The translations under genes were made by a program, and so were the position numbers. A stretch of DNA of 64,000 nucleotides, from the NCBI RefSeq assembly GCF_900104945.1, contig NZ_LT629736.1, forward strand, positions 2,630,001 through 2,694,000, written 5' to 3'. The notes beneath the pieces were generated by a model that was given only the letters and a program-made list of their open reading frames with translations, was not told where the DNA came from and did not search any database. Each line of letters starts with the position of its first letter. The stretch's first letter is position 1. Positions 17,092-28,011 of this stretch are shown here, piece by piece. The stretch comes from Halopseudomonas xinjiangensis. GTDB lineage: Bacteria; Pseudomonadota; Gammaproteobacteria; Pseudomonadales; Pseudomonadaceae.

Positions 17092-20023
17092 CCTGGGGCT
17101 GTTGGTCGCTACCAGCGTCATCTATCTGCTAGCCCTGTTCGGCGTAGCCTGGGTCACCGAGCGTGGCCTGCTGCCGCAGGCGCTGCTGCGCCATCCTGCG
17201 GTGTATACGCTATCGCTGGGCGTCTATGCCAGTGCGTGGGCGTTCTACGGCACAGTAGGCCTGGCCTATCAGTACGGCTATGGCTTTCTCACCTACTATC
17301 TAGGGATCTGCGGGGCGTTTCTGCTGGCGCCGGTGTTGCTCAACCAAATCCTGCGCATTACCCGAACCTATCAGTTGTCCTCGCTCGCCGACCTGTTCGC
17401 CTTTCGCTTTCGCAGCACCTGGGCGGGCACCCTGACCACCCTGTTCATGCTGATTGGCGTGCTGCCGCTGCTCGCACTGCAGATTCAGGCGGTCGCCGAC
17501 TCGGTTCAGATCCTCACCCGCGACCCGACCCAGCATTCGATCGCCTTCGGCTTCTGTATTCTCATCATCCTGTTCGCCATCCTGTTCGGCGCCCGGCATA
17601 TCTCCACTCGAGAGAAACACGAGGGGCTGGTGATCGCCATCGCCTTCGAGTCCCTGGTCAAACTGATCTCGATTGGCGCCATCGGGCTATACGCGCTGTA
17701 CGGCGTATTCGACGGTCCGGCCAGCCTTGAGCTGTGGCTGAACAACAATCAGCAGGCATTGCGTACGCTGCACACGCCGCTTCAGGAAGGCCCGTGGCGC
17801 ACGCTCCTGCTGGTGTTTTTCGCTGCGGCGATCGTCATGCCACACATGTACCACATGGCCTTTACCGAGAACCTCAATCCCCGGGCAATGGCCACCGCGA
17901 GCTGGGGCCTGCCGTTATTCCTGCTACTGATGAGCCTGGCCGTCCCGCCGATCATGTGGGCAGGCCTGCATCTGAACGTGTCGACCAATCCCGAGTACTT
18001 CACCCTGGGCCTCGGCGTGGCAGCCGGAGCCGACTGGCTGACGCTGCTGGCGTATGTCGGCGGTCTCTCGGCAGCCAGCGGACTGATCATCGTGGTGACC
18101 CTCGCATTGTCGGGGATGGTGCTGAATCATCTGGTGCTCCCGGTTTATCAGCCGAGCGCTGATAACAATATCTACCGCTGGCTGCGCTGGACCCGGCGTA
18201 GCCTGATCGCGGCGATCATTCTGGCCAGCTACGGCTTTTACCGGTTGCTCGGCGCCGAACAGGATCTGGCCAACCTTGGCATCGCCTCGTTTGTCGCTAC
18301 GGTGCAATTTCTTCCCGGTGCGCTGTCGGTGCTGTACTGGCCGCAGGCCAATCGGCGCGGTTTCATTGGCGGTTTGATTGCCGGTATGACGGTTTGGGCA
18401 GTTACTTTGCTGTTGCCGCTGGTGACGGAGACCAGCAGCCTGCAGCTGTTCGGGATTTCGCTGAGTTTCAATGAGGACACCTGGCACGTGGCGGCAATCG
18501 CCTCGCTGGCAGCGAATATCATCGTGCTCACACTGGTGTCGCTTTTCACCCAGCGCTCCAGCGAAGAGCGCGGCGCGGCAGAAGCCTGTTCGGTGGACAA
18601 CGTCAGCCGCACCCAGCGCATGGAGCTGGTCGCCAATTCTCCGCAGGAATTCGCCCAGCAACTGGCCAAGCCTCTGGGCAACAAGACGGCCCAACAGGAA
18701 GTCGAGCAGGCATTGCGCGACCTTAAGCTGCCGTTCGATGAACGCCGCCCCTACGCCCTGCGCCGACTTCGTGACCGGCTCGAGGCCAACCTGTCCGGCC
18801 TGATGGGACCGGCCGTGGCCCAGGAGATCATCGAAACCTTCCTGCCTTTCAAGCTCGGCCGTGAGGGTTACGTCACGCAGGACATCCACTTCATCGAAAA
18901 CCGGCTGGAAGACTATCATTCGCGGCTGACCGGTCTGGCTGCCGAACTGGATGCACTGCGCCGCTATCACCGCCAGACCCTGCAGGATCTGCCGATGGGC
19001 GTCTGCTCGCTGGCCAAGGACAACGAAGTGCTGATGTGGAACCGCGCCATGCAGTCACTCACCGGCATCGTCGCCGACAGCGTGATCGGTTCGCGCCTGG
19101 CTAATCTGCCGGCACCGTGGAACGAGCTGCTGGAGCGTTTTGTGGAAGACCAGTCGGCGCACCTGCACAAGCAGAAGCTGATGGTTGACGGTCGCACGCA
19201 CTGGCTGAACCTGCACAAGGCAGCCATCGACGAGCCGGGCAATGTGGGCAGCGGCCTGGTCCTGCTGATCGAAGATCAGACCGAGACGCAGATGCTCGAA
19301 GACGAACTGATCCACTCCGAACGCCTCGCATCGATCGGCCGCCTGGCCGCTGGCGTCGCGCATGAAATCGGCAACCCGATTACCGGCATTGCCTGCCTGG
19401 CGCAGAATCTTCGCGAGGAGTCGGATCAGCCGGAGTTCAAGGAGATGGCCGAACAGGTGCTTGAGCAGACGCGGCGGGTGTCGCGTATCGTGCAATCGAT
19501 GGTCAACTTCGCTCACGTCGGCAGCCGGCACAACAACGCCAACGAAGAAGTCGATATGCAGGCCTGCGCGGGTGAAGCGATACATTTGCTGTCACTCAAT
19601 CGCAAAGGCCCCGAGGTCAGATATGTTAACCTTTGCGACCCGGACCATCTGGTCTCTGGCGACAGCCAGCGGCTCGTGCAGGTACTGATCAATCTGCTCG
19701 GCAACGCCCGGGATGCCAGTAGTAATGGCGATACCATCACGGTATCGACGCGGGAGGACGAGCACCGCGTGCTCCTTCTGGTCGAAGATCAGGGCAGCGG
19801 TATCGACCGCGAAATCATGGACCGTCTGTTCGAGCCGTTTTTCACCACCAAGGAGCCAGGGACAGGTACCGGGCTCGGATTGGCACTGGTTTACTCGATT
19901 ATCGAAGAGCATTATGGCCAGATCACCGTAGATAGCCCGGTCGATCAGGCAACCATGCGGGGAACACGCTTTACCATCACTCTTCCCCGCTACAGCGCAA
20001 TAGGTAACGGCGTTGCGACCTGA
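17081..20023 (+). CDS. cbrA: Sensor histidine kinase CbrA with SLC5-type transporter domain
   Basis: 980-aa fusion. Residues 1-500 form about 13 membrane helices of the sodium:solute symporter type, which in P. putida CbrA transports histidine. A linker and PAS-like region follow ([26 protein letters not shown]). Then come HisKA with the H-box [13 protein letters not shown] and an HATPase domain with N-box (LLGNARDAS), G1 (DQGSGID) and G2 ([13 protein letters not shown]). It senses the carbon/nitrogen balance and phosphorylates CbrB. ATG at 17081 lies inside the end of cbrX. Confidence 0.95.
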   Translation: MSFDLGLLVATSVIYLLALFGVAWVTERGLLPQALLRHPAVYTLSLGVYASAWAFYGTVGLAYQYGYGFLTYYLGICGAFLLAPVLLNQILRITRTYQLSSLADLFAFRFRSTWAGTLTTLFMLIGVLPLLALQIQAVADSVQILTRDPTQHSIAFGFCILIILFAILFGARHISTREKHEGLVIAIAFESLVKLISIGAIGLYALYGVFDGPASLELWLNNNQQALRTLHTPLQEGPWRTLLLVFFAAAIVMPHMYHMAFTENLNPRAMATASWGLPLFLLLMSLAVPPIMWAGLHLNVSTNPEYFTLGLGVAAGADWLTLLAYVGGLSAASGLIIVVTLALSGMVLNHLVLPVYQPSADNNIYRWLRWTRRSLIAAIILASYGFYRLLGAEQDLANLGIASFVATVQFLPGALSVLYWPQANRRGFIGGLIAGMTVWAVTLLLPLVTETSSLQLFGISLSFNEDTWHVAAIASLAANIIVLTLVSLFTQRSSEERGAAEACSVDNVSRTQRMELVANSPQEFAQQLAKPLGNKTAQQEVEQALRDLKLPFDERRPYALRRLRDRLEANLSGLMGPAVAQEIIETFLPFKLGREGYVTQDIHFIENRLEDYHSRLTGLAAELDALRRYHRQTLQDLPMGVCSLAKDNEVLMWNRAMQSLTGIVADSVIGSRLANLPAPWNELLERFVEDQSAHLHKQKLMVDGRTHWLNLHKAAIDEPGNVGSGLVLLIEDQTETQMLEDELIHSERLASIGRLAAGVAHEIGNPITGIACLAQNLREESDQPEFKEMAEQVLEQTRRVSRIVQSMVNFAHVGSRHNNANEEVDMQACAGEAIHLLSLNRKGPEVRYVNLCDPDHLVSGDSQRLVQVLINLLGNARDASSNGDTITVSTREDEHRVLLLVEDQGSGIDREIMDRLFEPFFTTKEPGTGTGLGLALVYSIIEEHYGQITVDSPVDQATMRGTRFTITLPRYSAIGNGVAT

Positions 20024-20048
20024 ACAGTCGCCGCCGCACGAGGTAGCT

Positions 20049-21470
20049 ATGTCACACATTCTGGTTGTTGAAGACGAAGCCATCATCCGTTCGGCACTCC
20101 GACGGCTGCTGGAGCGCCACCAATACCAGGTTAGCGAAGCGGGTTCGGTGCACGAAGCGGTCGAGCGTTTCACGCTGGGGGATTTCGATCTCATCATTAG
20201 CGATCTGCGTCTGCCCGGCGAGCCGGGTACCGAACTGATACGCAAGGCGCCGGACACTCCAGTTCTGATCATGACCAGCTATGCGAGCCTGCGCTCGGCG
20301 GTCGATTCGATGAAGCTCGGCGCCGTGGACTATATTGCCAAGCCCTTCGACCACGACGAAATGCTCCAGGCGGTAGCGCGGATCATCCAGGATCACAGCA
20401 AGCGGCGCAGCCAGGCGCCGGCCGCTCCGGCAGCAAAACCTGAAGCGACAGGTGCCGGTCAGCCCGCCACCGGCAGCGACATGGGGATCATCGGCTCCAG
20501 TCCGGCGATGCAGACACTTTTCAAGCGCATCAACAAGGTCGCGCCGACCGACTCGACCGTGCTCATCCAGGGTGAATCGGGCACAGGCAAGGAGCTCGTT
20601 GCCCGCGCACTGCATCAGAATTCCCGGCGTACCAAGGCTCCCTTGATTTCGGTCAACTGCGCCGCGATTCCCGAAACGCTCATTGAGTCGGAGTTGTTCG
20701 GCCACGAAAAAGGCGCCTTTACCGGGGCCACGGCCGGTCGGACCGGGCTGGTCGAGGCGGCCGACGGCGGCACCCTGTTTCTCGATGAAATCGGCGAGCT
20801 CCCGCTGGAAGCGCAGGCCCGGTTGCTGCGTGTGCTGCAGGAAGGCGAGATTCGCCGGGTCGGTTCGGTGCAGTCGCACCGCGTCGATGTGCGTCTGGTC
20901 GCGGCCACGCACCGTGATCTGAAGACCTTGGCGCGCCAAGGCCTGTTTCGCGAAGACCTTTATTATCGATTGAATGTCATCGAACTTCGGCTGCCGCCGC
21001 TGCGCGAACGCGGCGAAGACGTGATGTTGATCGCTGAAGCCCTGCTCCAGCGCGCCGGCGGGAACATGAACATCGACGATCTGCATTTCAACCGCCAAGC
21101 AGTTGCCGCAATCCGCCGCTACCCTTGGCCAGGCAACGTACGCGAACTGGAAAACGCGATCGAGCGCGCCGCGATCCTGTGCGACGAGTCAGAGATTTCG
21201 CTCGATCTGCTGGGCATTGACGTGGACGCGGAATACGAGCGCGCTTCCGAGGCGGCCAGCGCCCTGGAAACCATGCGCCACCCAAATAGCGAAAGCCAGG
21301 AGCCGACCGAGGATCTGTCGCTTGAGGACTACTTCCAGCATTTCGTTCTCGAGCACCAGGAACACATGACCGAGACCGAACTGGCGAACAAGCTCGGCAT
21401 CAGCCGTAAATGTCTATGGGAAAGACGCCAGCGTCTGGGCATCCCACGCAAGAAAACCGCCAACTCCTGA
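20049..21470 (+). CDS. cbrB: Sigma-54-dependent response regulator CbrB
   Basis: 473-aa NtrC-type activator. Receiver domain (residues 1-120) with the acidic pocket VEDE and phospho-acceptor Asp in [14 protein letters not shown]+ domain with Walker A GESGTGKE, sigma-54 contact loop GAFTGA and Walker [12 protein letters not shown]. Short C-terminal helix-turn-helix ending [27 protein letters not shown]. It activates crcZ and histidine/arginine-use genes. Starts 25 bases after cbrA. Confidence 0.95.
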   Translation: MSHILVVEDEAIIRSALRRLLERHQYQVSEAGSVHEAVERFTLGDFDLIISDLRLPGEPGTELIRKAPDTPVLIMTSYASLRSAVDSMKLGAVDYIAKPFDHDEMLQAVARIIQDHSKRRSQAPAAPAAKPEATGAGQPATGSDMGIIGSSPAMQTLFKRINKVAPTDSTVLIQGESGTGKELVARALHQNSRRTKAPLISVNCAAIPETLIESELFGHEKGAFTGATAGRTGLVEAADGGTLFLDEIGELPLEAQARLLRVLQEGEIRRVGSVQSHRVDVRLVAATHRDLKTLARQGLFREDLYYRLNVIELRLPPLRERGEDVMLIAEALLQRAGGNMNIDDLHFNRQAVAAIRRYPWPGNVRELENAIERAAILCDESEISLDLLGIDVDAEYERASEAASALETMRHPNSESQEPTEDLSLEDYFQHFVLEHQEHMTETELANKLGISRKCLWERRQRLGIPRKKTANS

Positions 21471-21483
21471 TCGCCGCCGTGGC

Positions 21484-21581
21484 GTTACCGCCCGCTCTGT
21501 TACCGGTGTTACCGCTCCGTTCGAGGCAAACTGTTACCCTCCGGAAGCGAGGCGTAACACCTGGACGGGGCGAACGGTAAC
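21484..21581. promoter_or_regulatory. Cluster of GTTAC boxes, probable CbrB enhancer sites for crcZ
   Basis: Six GTTAC/GTAAC half-sites in 98 bases: forward GTTACC at 21484, TGTTACC at 21498, 21507 and 21532, reverse GTAACA at 21554 and GGTAAC at 21576. TGTTAC (21532-21537) and GTAACA (21554-21559) form an inverted pair with a 16-base spacer, close to the CbrB consensus I recall. The cluster begins 14 bases after cbrB and lies 77-175 bases upstream of a sigma-54 promoter, as expected for an enhancer. Confidence 0.7.
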
Positions 21582-21655
21582 GAATCCCCACCAGCTACCC
21601 GACCCACATCCTGCCGGTTTTTCTCAAGTCATTGAAAAACAAAGATTTTCAATTG

Positions 21656-21674
21656 TTGGCACGGCAAATGCTTT
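21656..21674 (+). promoter_or_regulatory. Sigma-54 promoter of crcZ
   Basis: TTGGCACGGCAAATGCTTT: invariant GG (21658-21659) and GC (21670-21671) with exactly ten bases between, matching the -24/-12 consensus TGGCAC-N5-TTGC closely. The start site would be near 21683. Confidence 0.8.
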
Positions 21675-21682
21675 ATATCTGG

Positions 21683-22040
21683 TACAACAACAATAAAAAC
21701 CAAGAAACGAATAACAAAAATAATATCGGCTTCACACACAATAAAAATAAAACCGTGCAAGCGTAGCAAACTGATTTTTTTGGAGAATGGGTCGACAGTC
21801 GGACAGCAATGTTCGCGGACATGAATAAGAATAAAAGTTGCCAAAGCAACCCGACGCGTCCGAGCTCACAAGGCACTGCCTGATACCTAAGCTTCCAAAG
21901 CAATCCGTTTGTTGTTGAAAACCCGGGATGGGTCGATACAGGCGACATTGTCGCCTTGCCTAACAACAACAATAGCTCGACAGAGAACAACAATAAAAAA
22001 CAACGCCATTAGGGGGAGTAACTACTCCCCTTGAGCTTTC
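21683..22040 (+). ncRNA. crcZ: CrcZ, Hfq/Crc-sequestering small RNA
   Basis: About 355-nt non-coding RNA between cbrB and pcnB, the conserved place of crcZ in Pseudomonas. It carries several A-rich CA motifs (AAYAAYAA type): near 21685, 21708, 21738, 21826, 21962 and 21986. These titrate Hfq-Crc and relieve catabolite repression. No long ORF or ribosome site fits. Base composition is strikingly A-rich against GC-rich neighbours. It should rise when CbrAB is active. Exact ends are estimates from the promoter and the final hairpin. Confidence 0.85.
22011..22040 (+). terminator. Terminator hairpin of crcZ
   Basis: AGGGGGAGT (22011-22019) / ACTCCCCTT (22024-22032) with loop AACT. The following run is T/C-rich rather than pure T. 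Confidence 0.6.
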
Positions 22041-22051
22041 CCCCTCCTTTA

Positions 22052-22081
22052 TTACAATTTCCCGCGCGTTCAGGCTAGAAT
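22052..22081 (+). promoter_or_regulatory. Putative sigma-70 promoter of pcnB
   Basis: TTACAA (22052-22057) and TAGAAT (22076-22081) with an 18-base spacer, just after the crcZ hairpin and about 140 bases before the pcnB start. Confidence 0.4.
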
Positions 22082-22227
22082 GGTCGCCTTTATTACAGGC
22101 AGCACTGTTTGAGACAGCTTGTCACTTCAGCGTCTCCGCGCCTATCTTCGCACAGTGATCTGCCAGACTCGCCATGGTCCTGTATCCCGTGGATATGACG
22201 GGCACTGCCGGTGGAACGCCTGCTTCT

Positions 22228-23604
22228 ATGATTCGAAAGTTACTACAGAAAATTCCCTATCCTTTCGGGCGTGCCGCCCATCGCCGAACCACGCCTGCGA
22301 TCATTCCGGCCAGCCAGCACACATTGCGCCGCGAGCGGCTCAGCCGAAATGCCGTCAATGTCGTCGAGCGTCTGCAACAGGCCGGCTTCGAAGCCTTCGC
22401 GGTGGGCGGTTGCGTTCGCGACCTTTTACTCGATCTCACGCCAAAAGACTTCGACGTCGCGACCAGCGCGACGCCGGAAGAAGTCCGCGCGACGTTCCGC
22501 AACGCACGCCTGATTGGCCGCCGCTTCAAACTGGTTCATGTGCACTTTGGCCGCGAAATAATAGAGGTCGCCACCTTCCGTGCCAGCCATGGTGACGATA
22601 GCGACGAAGGCACGGTCAGCGAACAGTCCCGTCAGAGTGAATCCGGCAGGCTGCTTCGCGATAACGTCTATGGGACACTGGAAGAAGACGCGCAGCGTCG
22701 CGACTTCACCATCAACGCGCTGTACTACAACGTCAGCAGCGGCCAGATCCACGACTTCGCCAACGGTCTGCATGACATTCGCAACCGCCAGGTACGCTTG
22801 ATCGGCGACCCCGTTCAGCGTTACTCGGAAGACCCGGTTCGCATGTTGCGTGCGGTGCGTTTCGCGGCCAAGCTGGATTTCGATATCGAGCAGCATAGCG
22901 CGGCCCCGATTCGCGAGATGGCTGACCTGCTGCACGACATCCCGGCAGCGCGGCTGTTCGACGAGGTGCTCAAGTTGCTCATGAGCGGCCAGGGTGAACG
23001 CACCTTCGACCTGTTGCTCAAGTACGATCTGTTCGGACCGCTGTTTCCCGATAGCGACGAAGCCATCGAACAGAATCCCGAATACGCGCTCAAGCTGATA
23101 CGCCAGGCTCTGCGTAACACCGATGAACGGGTCAACGAAGGTCGTCCGGTCACGCCGGCATTTCTGTTTGCCGCGCTGCTCTGGCCGGCCCTGCCGCAGC
23201 GATTGGCAGAGCTGGAAGAGCGTGGCATTCCGACGATACCGGCGCAGCAGCAGGCAGCGCAGGAGTTGCTCGCCGAGCAATGCCGCCACACCGCCATACC
23301 CAAGCGTTTCAGTATTCCGCTCCGCGAGATCTGGGATTTGCAGCCACGACTGGAGCGGCGCTCCGGCCGGCGTGCCGATCAGATGCTCGAGCATCCGCGA
23401 TTCCGTGCAGCGTATGACTTCCTGCTGTTGCGCGAAGCGGCTGGCGAGCAGACCGATGGACTGGGTCGCTGGTGGACGCTGTATCAGGACGCCGGCGAGG
23501 AGCAGCGCCGCAAGATGATCCGCGAATTGAGCGCAGACAAGCCCGGCAGTGCCAAGCGGCCCCGGACTCGCCGGCGCCGCAAGCCGCGCACGCAGGGCGA
23601 CTGA
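22228..23604 (+). CDS. pcnB: Poly(A) polymerase I
   Basis: 458-aa class II nucleotidyltransferase that adds 3' poly(A) tails and so marks RNAs for decay. N-terminal head domain with VGGCVRDLLL and the metal pair in PKDFDVATSATPEEV; then RRDFTINALYYN and the neck motif YSEDPVRMLRAVRFAAKL, which separates it from CCA-adding enzymes together with the basic C-terminal tail (RPRTRRRRKPRTQ). ATG at 22228 gives the usual N terminus; the frame opens at 22174. Confidence 0.94.
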   Translation: MIRKLLQKIPYPFGRAAHRRTTPAIIPASQHTLRRERLSRNAVNVVERLQQAGFEAFAVGGCVRDLLLDLTPKDFDVATSATPEEVRATFRNARLIGRRFKLVHVHFGREIIEVATFRASHGDDSDEGTVSEQSRQSESGRLLRDNVYGTLEEDAQRRDFTINALYYNVSSGQIHDFANGLHDIRNRQVRLIGDPVQRYSEDPVRMLRAVRFAAKLDFDIEQHSAAPIREMADLLHDIPAARLFDEVLKLLMSGQGERTFDLLLKYDLFGPLFPDSDEAIEQNPEYALKLIRQALRNTDERVNEGRPVTPAFLFAALLWPALPQRLAELEERGIPTIPAQQQAAQELLAEQCRHTAIPKRFSIPLREIWDLQPRLERRSGRRADQMLEHPRFRAAYDFLLLREAAGEQTDGLGRWWTLYQDAGEEQRRKMIRELSADKPGSAKRPRTRRRRKPRTQGD

Positions 23605-24107
23605 TGAGCCTGCGGTGTTTCGTCGGACTTGGCAGCAATCTCGCCGAGCCCGAAGCACAAATCCGTGAGGCATTGTGCGCGCTCGACCGGGTACCACGCA
23701 CCGAGCTACAGGCGGTATCGAGTCTGTACCGCAGCCCGCCGCTGGGGCCAGCGGAACAGCCCGATTATCTGAACGCGGTGGTCTCGTTGCACACCGCTCT
23801 GGAAGCCGAGTCGCTACTGGACCATCTGCAGGATATCGAGCGTGCCCAGGGACGAGTCCGCAAGGCCGAACGCTGGGGGCCTCGCTCGCTGGATCTGGAT
23901 ATTCTGTTGTTCGGCGATCAGATCGTCGACACGCCCCGCCTCACGGTGCCTCACTACCACATGCATCATCGTGCTTTCGTGCTGTATCCTCTCGCGGAGC
24001 TCGCTCCGGAGCTGGTGATGCCTGACGGAACACCACTCAGCGCGTTGCTCGAACGCTGCCCGCGCGCGGGACTGGAACGTCTTGTCGACGCCGTGGGCCG
24101 AGGCTGA
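23604..24107 (+). CDS. folK: 2-amino-4-hydroxy-6-hydroxymethyldihydropteridine pyrophosphokinase
   Basis: 167-aa HPPK of the folate pathway; it transfers pyrophosphate from ATP to the pterin before the FolP step. Seen: FVGLGSNLAEPEAQIREAL, YRSPPLGPAEQPDYLNAVV, RWGPRSLDLDILLFGD (the metal-binding DxD) and VPHYHMHHRAFVLYPLAEL. Start codon overlaps the pcnB stop (TGATG), so the two genes are coupled. Confidence 0.95.
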   Translation: MSLRCFVGLGSNLAEPEAQIREALCALDRVPRTELQAVSSLYRSPPLGPAEQPDYLNAVVSLHTALEAESLLDHLQDIERAQGRVRKAERWGPRSLDLDILLFGDQIVDTPRLTVPHYHMHHRAFVLYPLAELAPELVMPDGTPLSALLERCPRAGLERLVDAVGRG

Positions 24108-24204
24108 ATCATGATCCTCCGTTGCAGTCCAAACAACCAACTGACGTTATGCGAGGCGGCTTTTTTCGAAGAGCCCGCCCCTTGTGCAACCATTGGAAGC
24201 TGCC

Positions 24205-24999
24205 ATGCCTGATGTAACCCTGACTACGCTGAACAAGCTAAAGCAGAGCGGTGAAAAGATCGTCTGCCTGACTGCCTATGACGCCACCTTCGCGCACCTG
24301 GAGTGTCAGGCCGGCGTCGAGGTGATCCTCATCGGCGATTCGCTGGGCATGGTGCTGCAAGGCCACGACAGTACCCTCCCGGTTACTGTCGATGACATGG
24401 TCTACCACACCCGGTCCGTGAAGCGCGGCAACCGGGGCGCGCTGATCATGGCCGACCTGCCGTTCATGAGTTACGCAACACTCGAACAGGCTGTATCGAG
24501 CAGCACCGCATTGATGCAGGCCGGTGCACACATGGTCAAGCTAGAGGGCGGCGGATGGCTGGCGGACACCGTCACCACCCTGACGCGCAACGGCATCCCG
24601 GTTTGCGCACACCTGGGGCTCACGCCGCAGACAGTCAACGTACTCGGCGGTTACAAGGTTCAGGGTCGCGACGAGGCCCAGGCGAAAGCCCTGCTGGATG
24701 ATGCGCGCAAGCTCGAAGCGGCGGGCGCTGCCATGCTGCTGCTGGAGTGCGTACCCAGCGAACTGGGTGCGGAAGTCACCCGCTCGGTGCAGGTGCCCGT
24801 CATTGGCATCGGCGCCGGGAGCGATACCGACGGACAGGTGCTGGTCGTCCACGACCTGCTCGGATTGTCCATCAGCGGCCGCCTGCCGCGCTTCGTGAAG
24901 AATTTCATGGCTGGTCAGCCCGACGTCCAGTCGGCTGTACGCGCCTATGTCGAAGCGGTCAAGCGCGTCGAATTCCCCTCGGCCGAACACGAGTTCTGA
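24205..24999 (+). CDS. panB: 3-methyl-2-oxobutanoate hydroxymethyltransferase
   Basis: 264-aa ketopantoate hydroxymethyltransferase, first committed step of pantothenate synthesis. Motifs: [48 protein letters not shown] [21 protein letters not shown], and [24 protein letters not shown] at 24205 is preceded by GGAAG; an in-frame GTG seven codons earlier is less likely. It is three bases upstream of panC. Confidence 0.95.
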   Translation: MPDVTLTTLNKLKQSGEKIVCLTAYDATFAHLECQAGVEVILIGDSLGMVLQGHDSTLPVTVDDMVYHTRSVKRGNRGALIMADLPFMSYATLEQAVSSSTALMQAGAHMVKLEGGGWLADTVTTLTRNGIPVCAHLGLTPQTVNVLGGYKVQGRDEAQAKALLDDARKLEAAGAAMLLLECVPSELGAEVTRSVQVPVIGIGAGSDTDGQVLVVHDLLGLSISGRLPRFVKNFMAGQPDVQSAVRAYVEAVKRVEFPSAEHEF

Positions 25000-25002
25000 T
25001 CG

Positions 25003-25854
25003 ATGAATACCCTGCATACCATTGCGCAGCTTCGCGCAGCTGTTGGCCGTGCCCGTGAAGAAGGCAAGCGGATTGGCCTGGTACCCACCATGGGCAACCT
25101 GCACGCCGGACATGTGGCGCTGGTCGAAAAAGCGCTCCAGCGCACCGATTACGTGGTCGTCACCATCTTCGTCAATCCGTTGCAGTTCGGCCCGAACGAA
25201 GATCTGGACAGCTACCCCCGTACGCTTTCAGACGATCAGGCCAAGCTGCTCGAGGCCGGGGCACATCTGGTATTCGCGCCCAGTGTCAACGAGATGTATC
25301 CCGAGGGCATGCAAGGCCACACCATCGTCAGCGTACCAGTCGTGTCCGAAGGCTTGTGCGGCGCCAGCCGACCGGGTCATTTCAATGGCGTATCCACGGT
25401 GGTATCCAAGCTGTTCAATATCGTCCAGCCGGACCTGGCCATCTTCGGGCAAAAGGACTACCAGCAGCTGGCAGTGATTCGCAAGATGGCGCTGGACCTG
25501 TGCCTGCCGATTCAGATCATGGGCGAGCCTACCGTGCGTGCCGAAGATGGCCTGGCGCTGTCGTCACGTAACGGTTACCTGACCGCCGCCGAGCGGCAGG
25601 TGGCGCCGCGGCTCTATCAGACGCTGCGCCAGGTGGCGGCTGACATCCAGGCCGGTCGACGGGATTTTCCGGAGGTCATAGAACAGGCGCGCGCGACACT
25701 CGTTCAGGTCGGGATGCGTCCCGATTATCTGGACCTGCGCGACGCCAACTCACTGCAACCCGTCGACCAGACCACGCGACACATGGTGGTCCTGGCTGCT
25801 GCCTTCCTGGGCAAGACCCGCCTGATCGACAATCTCTGTTTCGACCTCGCCTGA
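25003..25854 (+). CDS. panC: Pantoate-beta-alanine ligase
   Basis: 283-aa pantothenate synthetase, joining pantoate to beta-alanine with ATP. HIGH-type motif [10 protein letters not shown] at the N terminus, [28 protein letters not shown] and the KMSKS-like LSSRNGYL are all present. Next to panB. The beta-alanine gene panD, which often follows, is not here. Confidence 0.95.
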   Translation: MNTLHTIAQLRAAVGRAREEGKRIGLVPTMGNLHAGHVALVEKALQRTDYVVVTIFVNPLQFGPNEDLDSYPRTLSDDQAKLLEAGAHLVFAPSVNEMYPEGMQGHTIVSVPVVSEGLCGASRPGHFNGVSTVVSKLFNIVQPDLAIFGQKDYQQLAVIRKMALDLCLPIQIMGEPTVRAEDGLALSSRNGYLTAAERQVAPRLYQTLRQVAADIQAGRRDFPEVIEQARATLVQVGMRPDYLDLRDANSLQPVDQTTRHMVVLAAAFLGKTRLIDNLCFDLA

Positions 25855-25859
25855 CCTGT

Positions 25860-25888
25860 CGCGGAAGGTCTCCCCTTCCGCGATTCTT
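25860..25888 (+). terminator. Terminator after panBC
   Basis: CGCGGAAGG (25860-25868) / CCTTCCGCG (25874-25882) with a 5-base loop, followed by ATTCTT. Starts six bases after the panC stop. Confidence 0.65.
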
Positions 25889-26040
25889 CCCCTGCCACAC
25901 CCTGCCCGCACGCGACATATCAGACCAAAGAAGGGTTGTCAGACCTGCCCTGATGATCAACGCTTAGACCATTCTGCAGGTCCGCACGTATCACGTCAGA
26001 CGTTCGCTGTTCACCTACACTGTTAGGGCCTGCTTCGACC

Positions 26041-26054
26041 AATAACAAAAGAGG
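26041..26054 (+). promoter_or_regulatory. A-rich Hfq/Crc-type motif overlapping the acs ribosome site
   Basis: AATAACAAAAGAGG: an AANAANAA catabolite-activity motif runs directly into the GAGG ribosome site eight bases before the acs start. This is the arrangement of Crc-repressed mRNAs in Pseudomonas. Confidence 0.55.
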
Positions 26055-26061
26055 GCCAACC

Positions 26062-28002
26062 ATGTACAAGATCGAGAACCACAAGGTTACGGACGCCGCA
26101 CGCAGCCGCACGCATATCGATGAGGCGGGCTACGAAAGGCTCTATCGCCAGTCGATCGACGAGCCCGATACGTTCTGGTCGGATCAGGCCAAGCGCTTCC
26201 TGACCTGGGACCAGCCCTGGTCCAAGGTTCACGAAAGCGACCTCAGCCAGGGTCAGGCCGCATGGTTCATCGATGGCAAACTGAACGTCAGCGTCAACTG
26301 CATCGATCGGCATCTGGAAACTCGCGGCGACCAGGCTGCGATCATCTGGGAAGGTGACGAGCCCGACCAGGACAAGCACATTACCTACCGCGAACTGCAC
26401 GAGCAGGTCTGCCGGCTGGCCAATGTGCTCAAAGAGCGCGGCGTCAAGAAAGGCGACCGAGTTTGCCTGTATATGCCGATGATTCCCGAGGCGGCCTATG
26501 CGATGCTCGCCTGCGCCCGCATCGGCGCCGTGCACTCGGTAGTGTTCGGCGGGTTCTCGCCCGACGCGCTGCGCGATCGCATCAACGACGCCGACTGTCA
26601 GGCCGTGATCACCGCCGATGAAGGCGTGCGCGGGGGCAAGCGCGTTCCCCTCAAGCAGAACGTGGAAAAGGCCCTGCAGGAATGCCCCAACGTGCACACG
26701 GTAGTCACCGTCCAGCGTACCGGTGGCGACATCGCCTGGGATAGCCAGCGAGACGTCTGGTATCACGAGGCGTGCGCGAAAGTCGACGCCGATTGCCCCC
26801 CCGAGCCGATGGATAGTGAAGATCCGCTGTTCATCCTGTACACCTCCGGCTCGACCGGGAAGCCGAAGGGCGTGCTGCACACCACCGCCGGTTATCTGCT
26901 CGGTTCGGCGATGACCCATCACTACGTATTCGATTATCAGGATGGCGAAGTCTACTGGTGCACCGCCGACGTCGGCTGGATCACCGGTCACTCGTACATC
27001 GTCTATGGCCCGCTGTGCAACGGGGCGACGACGCTCATATTCGAAGGTGTGCCGACCTACCCTGATGCCTCGCGCTGCTGGCAGGTGGTCGACAAGCACA
27101 AGGTCAATATCTTCTACACCGCGCCGACTGCCATCCGCGCGCTGATGGCCCAGGGCAACGACCCGGTTACCAGCACCTCGCGCGCCAGCCTGCGTCTGCT
27201 AGGCACCGTTGGCGAGCCGATCAATCCCGAGGCATGGGAGTGGTATTACCACGTGATCGGCGAGACGCGCTGCCCGATCGTCGACACCTGGTGGCAGACC
27301 GAAACCGGCGCGATCATGATCACTCCGCTGCCCGGCGCAACCGATCTGAAGCCCGGGTCGGCCACGCGGCCATTCTTTGGCGTCGAGCCAGCGCTGTACG
27401 ATCCCGAAGGCAACGAGCTGGAAGGCGCGACCAGCGGCAACCTGGTCATAAAGCGTTCCTGGCCGAGCCAGATCCGCACCGTCTATGGTGATCATCAACG
27501 GCTGATCGATACCTACTTTTCCACTTACAAGGGTGTGTATTTCACGGGCGACGGTGCGCGGCGCGACGAGGACGGCTACTACTGGATCACCGGTCGGGTC
27601 GACGACGTGTTGAACGTGTCCGGTCACCGCATTGGCACCGCCGAAGTTGAGAGCGCCCTGGTTCTGCATGATGCGGTCGCTGAAGCTGCGGTAGTCGGCT
27701 GCCCGCATGACATCAAGGGGCAGTGCATATATGCCTTCGTCATGCCGATGCGTGGCGTCACGCCCAGCGACGACCTGATCAAGGAACTCAAAGCCTTCGT
27801 TGCCGAACAGGTTGGTTCATTCGCCAAGCCGGACTTCATCCAATGGACCCCGGGGCTGCCGAAGACCCGATCCGGCAAGATCATGCGCCGCATTCTGCGC
27901 AAGATCGCCTGCGACGAGCTCGATTCACTCGGCGACACCTCGACCCTGGCCGATCCGGCCGTTGTCGAAGAGCTGATCGCCAACCGGCAGAATCGCGGCT
28001 GA
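26062..28002 (+). CDS. acs: Acetyl-CoA synthetase (AMP-forming)
   Basis: 646-aa acetate-CoA ligase, for growth on acetate and ethanol. Motifs: A3 loop [42 protein letters not shown] and the C-terminal catalytic/acetylatable lysine [11 protein letters not shown]. Full length for the family. Stand-alone gene with about 170 bases of leader; the A-rich motif at its ribosome site suggests Hfq/Crc translational repression, relieved by crcZ, encoded about 4 kb upstream. Confidence 0.96.
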   Translation: MYKIENHKVTDAARSRTHIDEAGYERLYRQSIDEPDTFWSDQAKRFLTWDQPWSKVHESDLSQGQAAWFIDGKLNVSVNCIDRHLETRGDQAAIIWEGDEPDQDKHITYRELHEQVCRLANVLKERGVKKGDRVCLYMPMIPEAAYAMLACARIGAVHSVVFGGFSPDALRDRINDADCQAVITADEGVRGGKRVPLKQNVEKALQECPNVHTVVTVQRTGGDIAWDSQRDVWYHEACAKVDADCPPEPMDSEDPLFILYTSGSTGKPKGVLHTTAGYLLGSAMTHHYVFDYQDGEVYWCTADVGWITGHSYIVYGPLCNGATTLIFEGVPTYPDASRCWQVVDKHKVNIFYTAPTAIRALMAQGNDPVTSTSRASLRLLGTVGEPINPEAWEWYYHVIGETRCPIVDTWWQTETGAIMITPLPGATDLKPGSATRPFFGVEPALYDPEGNELEGATSGNLVIKRSWPSQIRTVYGDHQRLIDTYFSTYKGVYFTGDGARRDEDGYYWITGRVDDVLNVSGHRIGTAEVESALVLHDAVAEAAVVGCPHDIKGQCIYAFVMPMRGVTPSDDLIKELKAFVAEQVGSFAKPDFIQWTPGLPKTRSGKIMRRILRKIACDELDSLGDTSTLADPAVVEELIANRQNRG

Positions 28003-28011
28003 GCGAAGCGT

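Noticed and set aside
21631-21662. IHF site between CbrB boxes and the crcZ promoter
   Set aside because: The AT-rich stretch is suggestive of bending, but no exact WATCAANNNNTTR match was found.
24108-24204. Terminator between folK and panB
   Set aside because: GGCGGCTTTTTTCGAAGAGCCCGCC can pair only imperfectly and the T-run lies inside the stem; not convincing.
26023-27099. 358-codon minus-strand frame opposite acs
   Set aside because: Shadow of acetyl-CoA synthetase.
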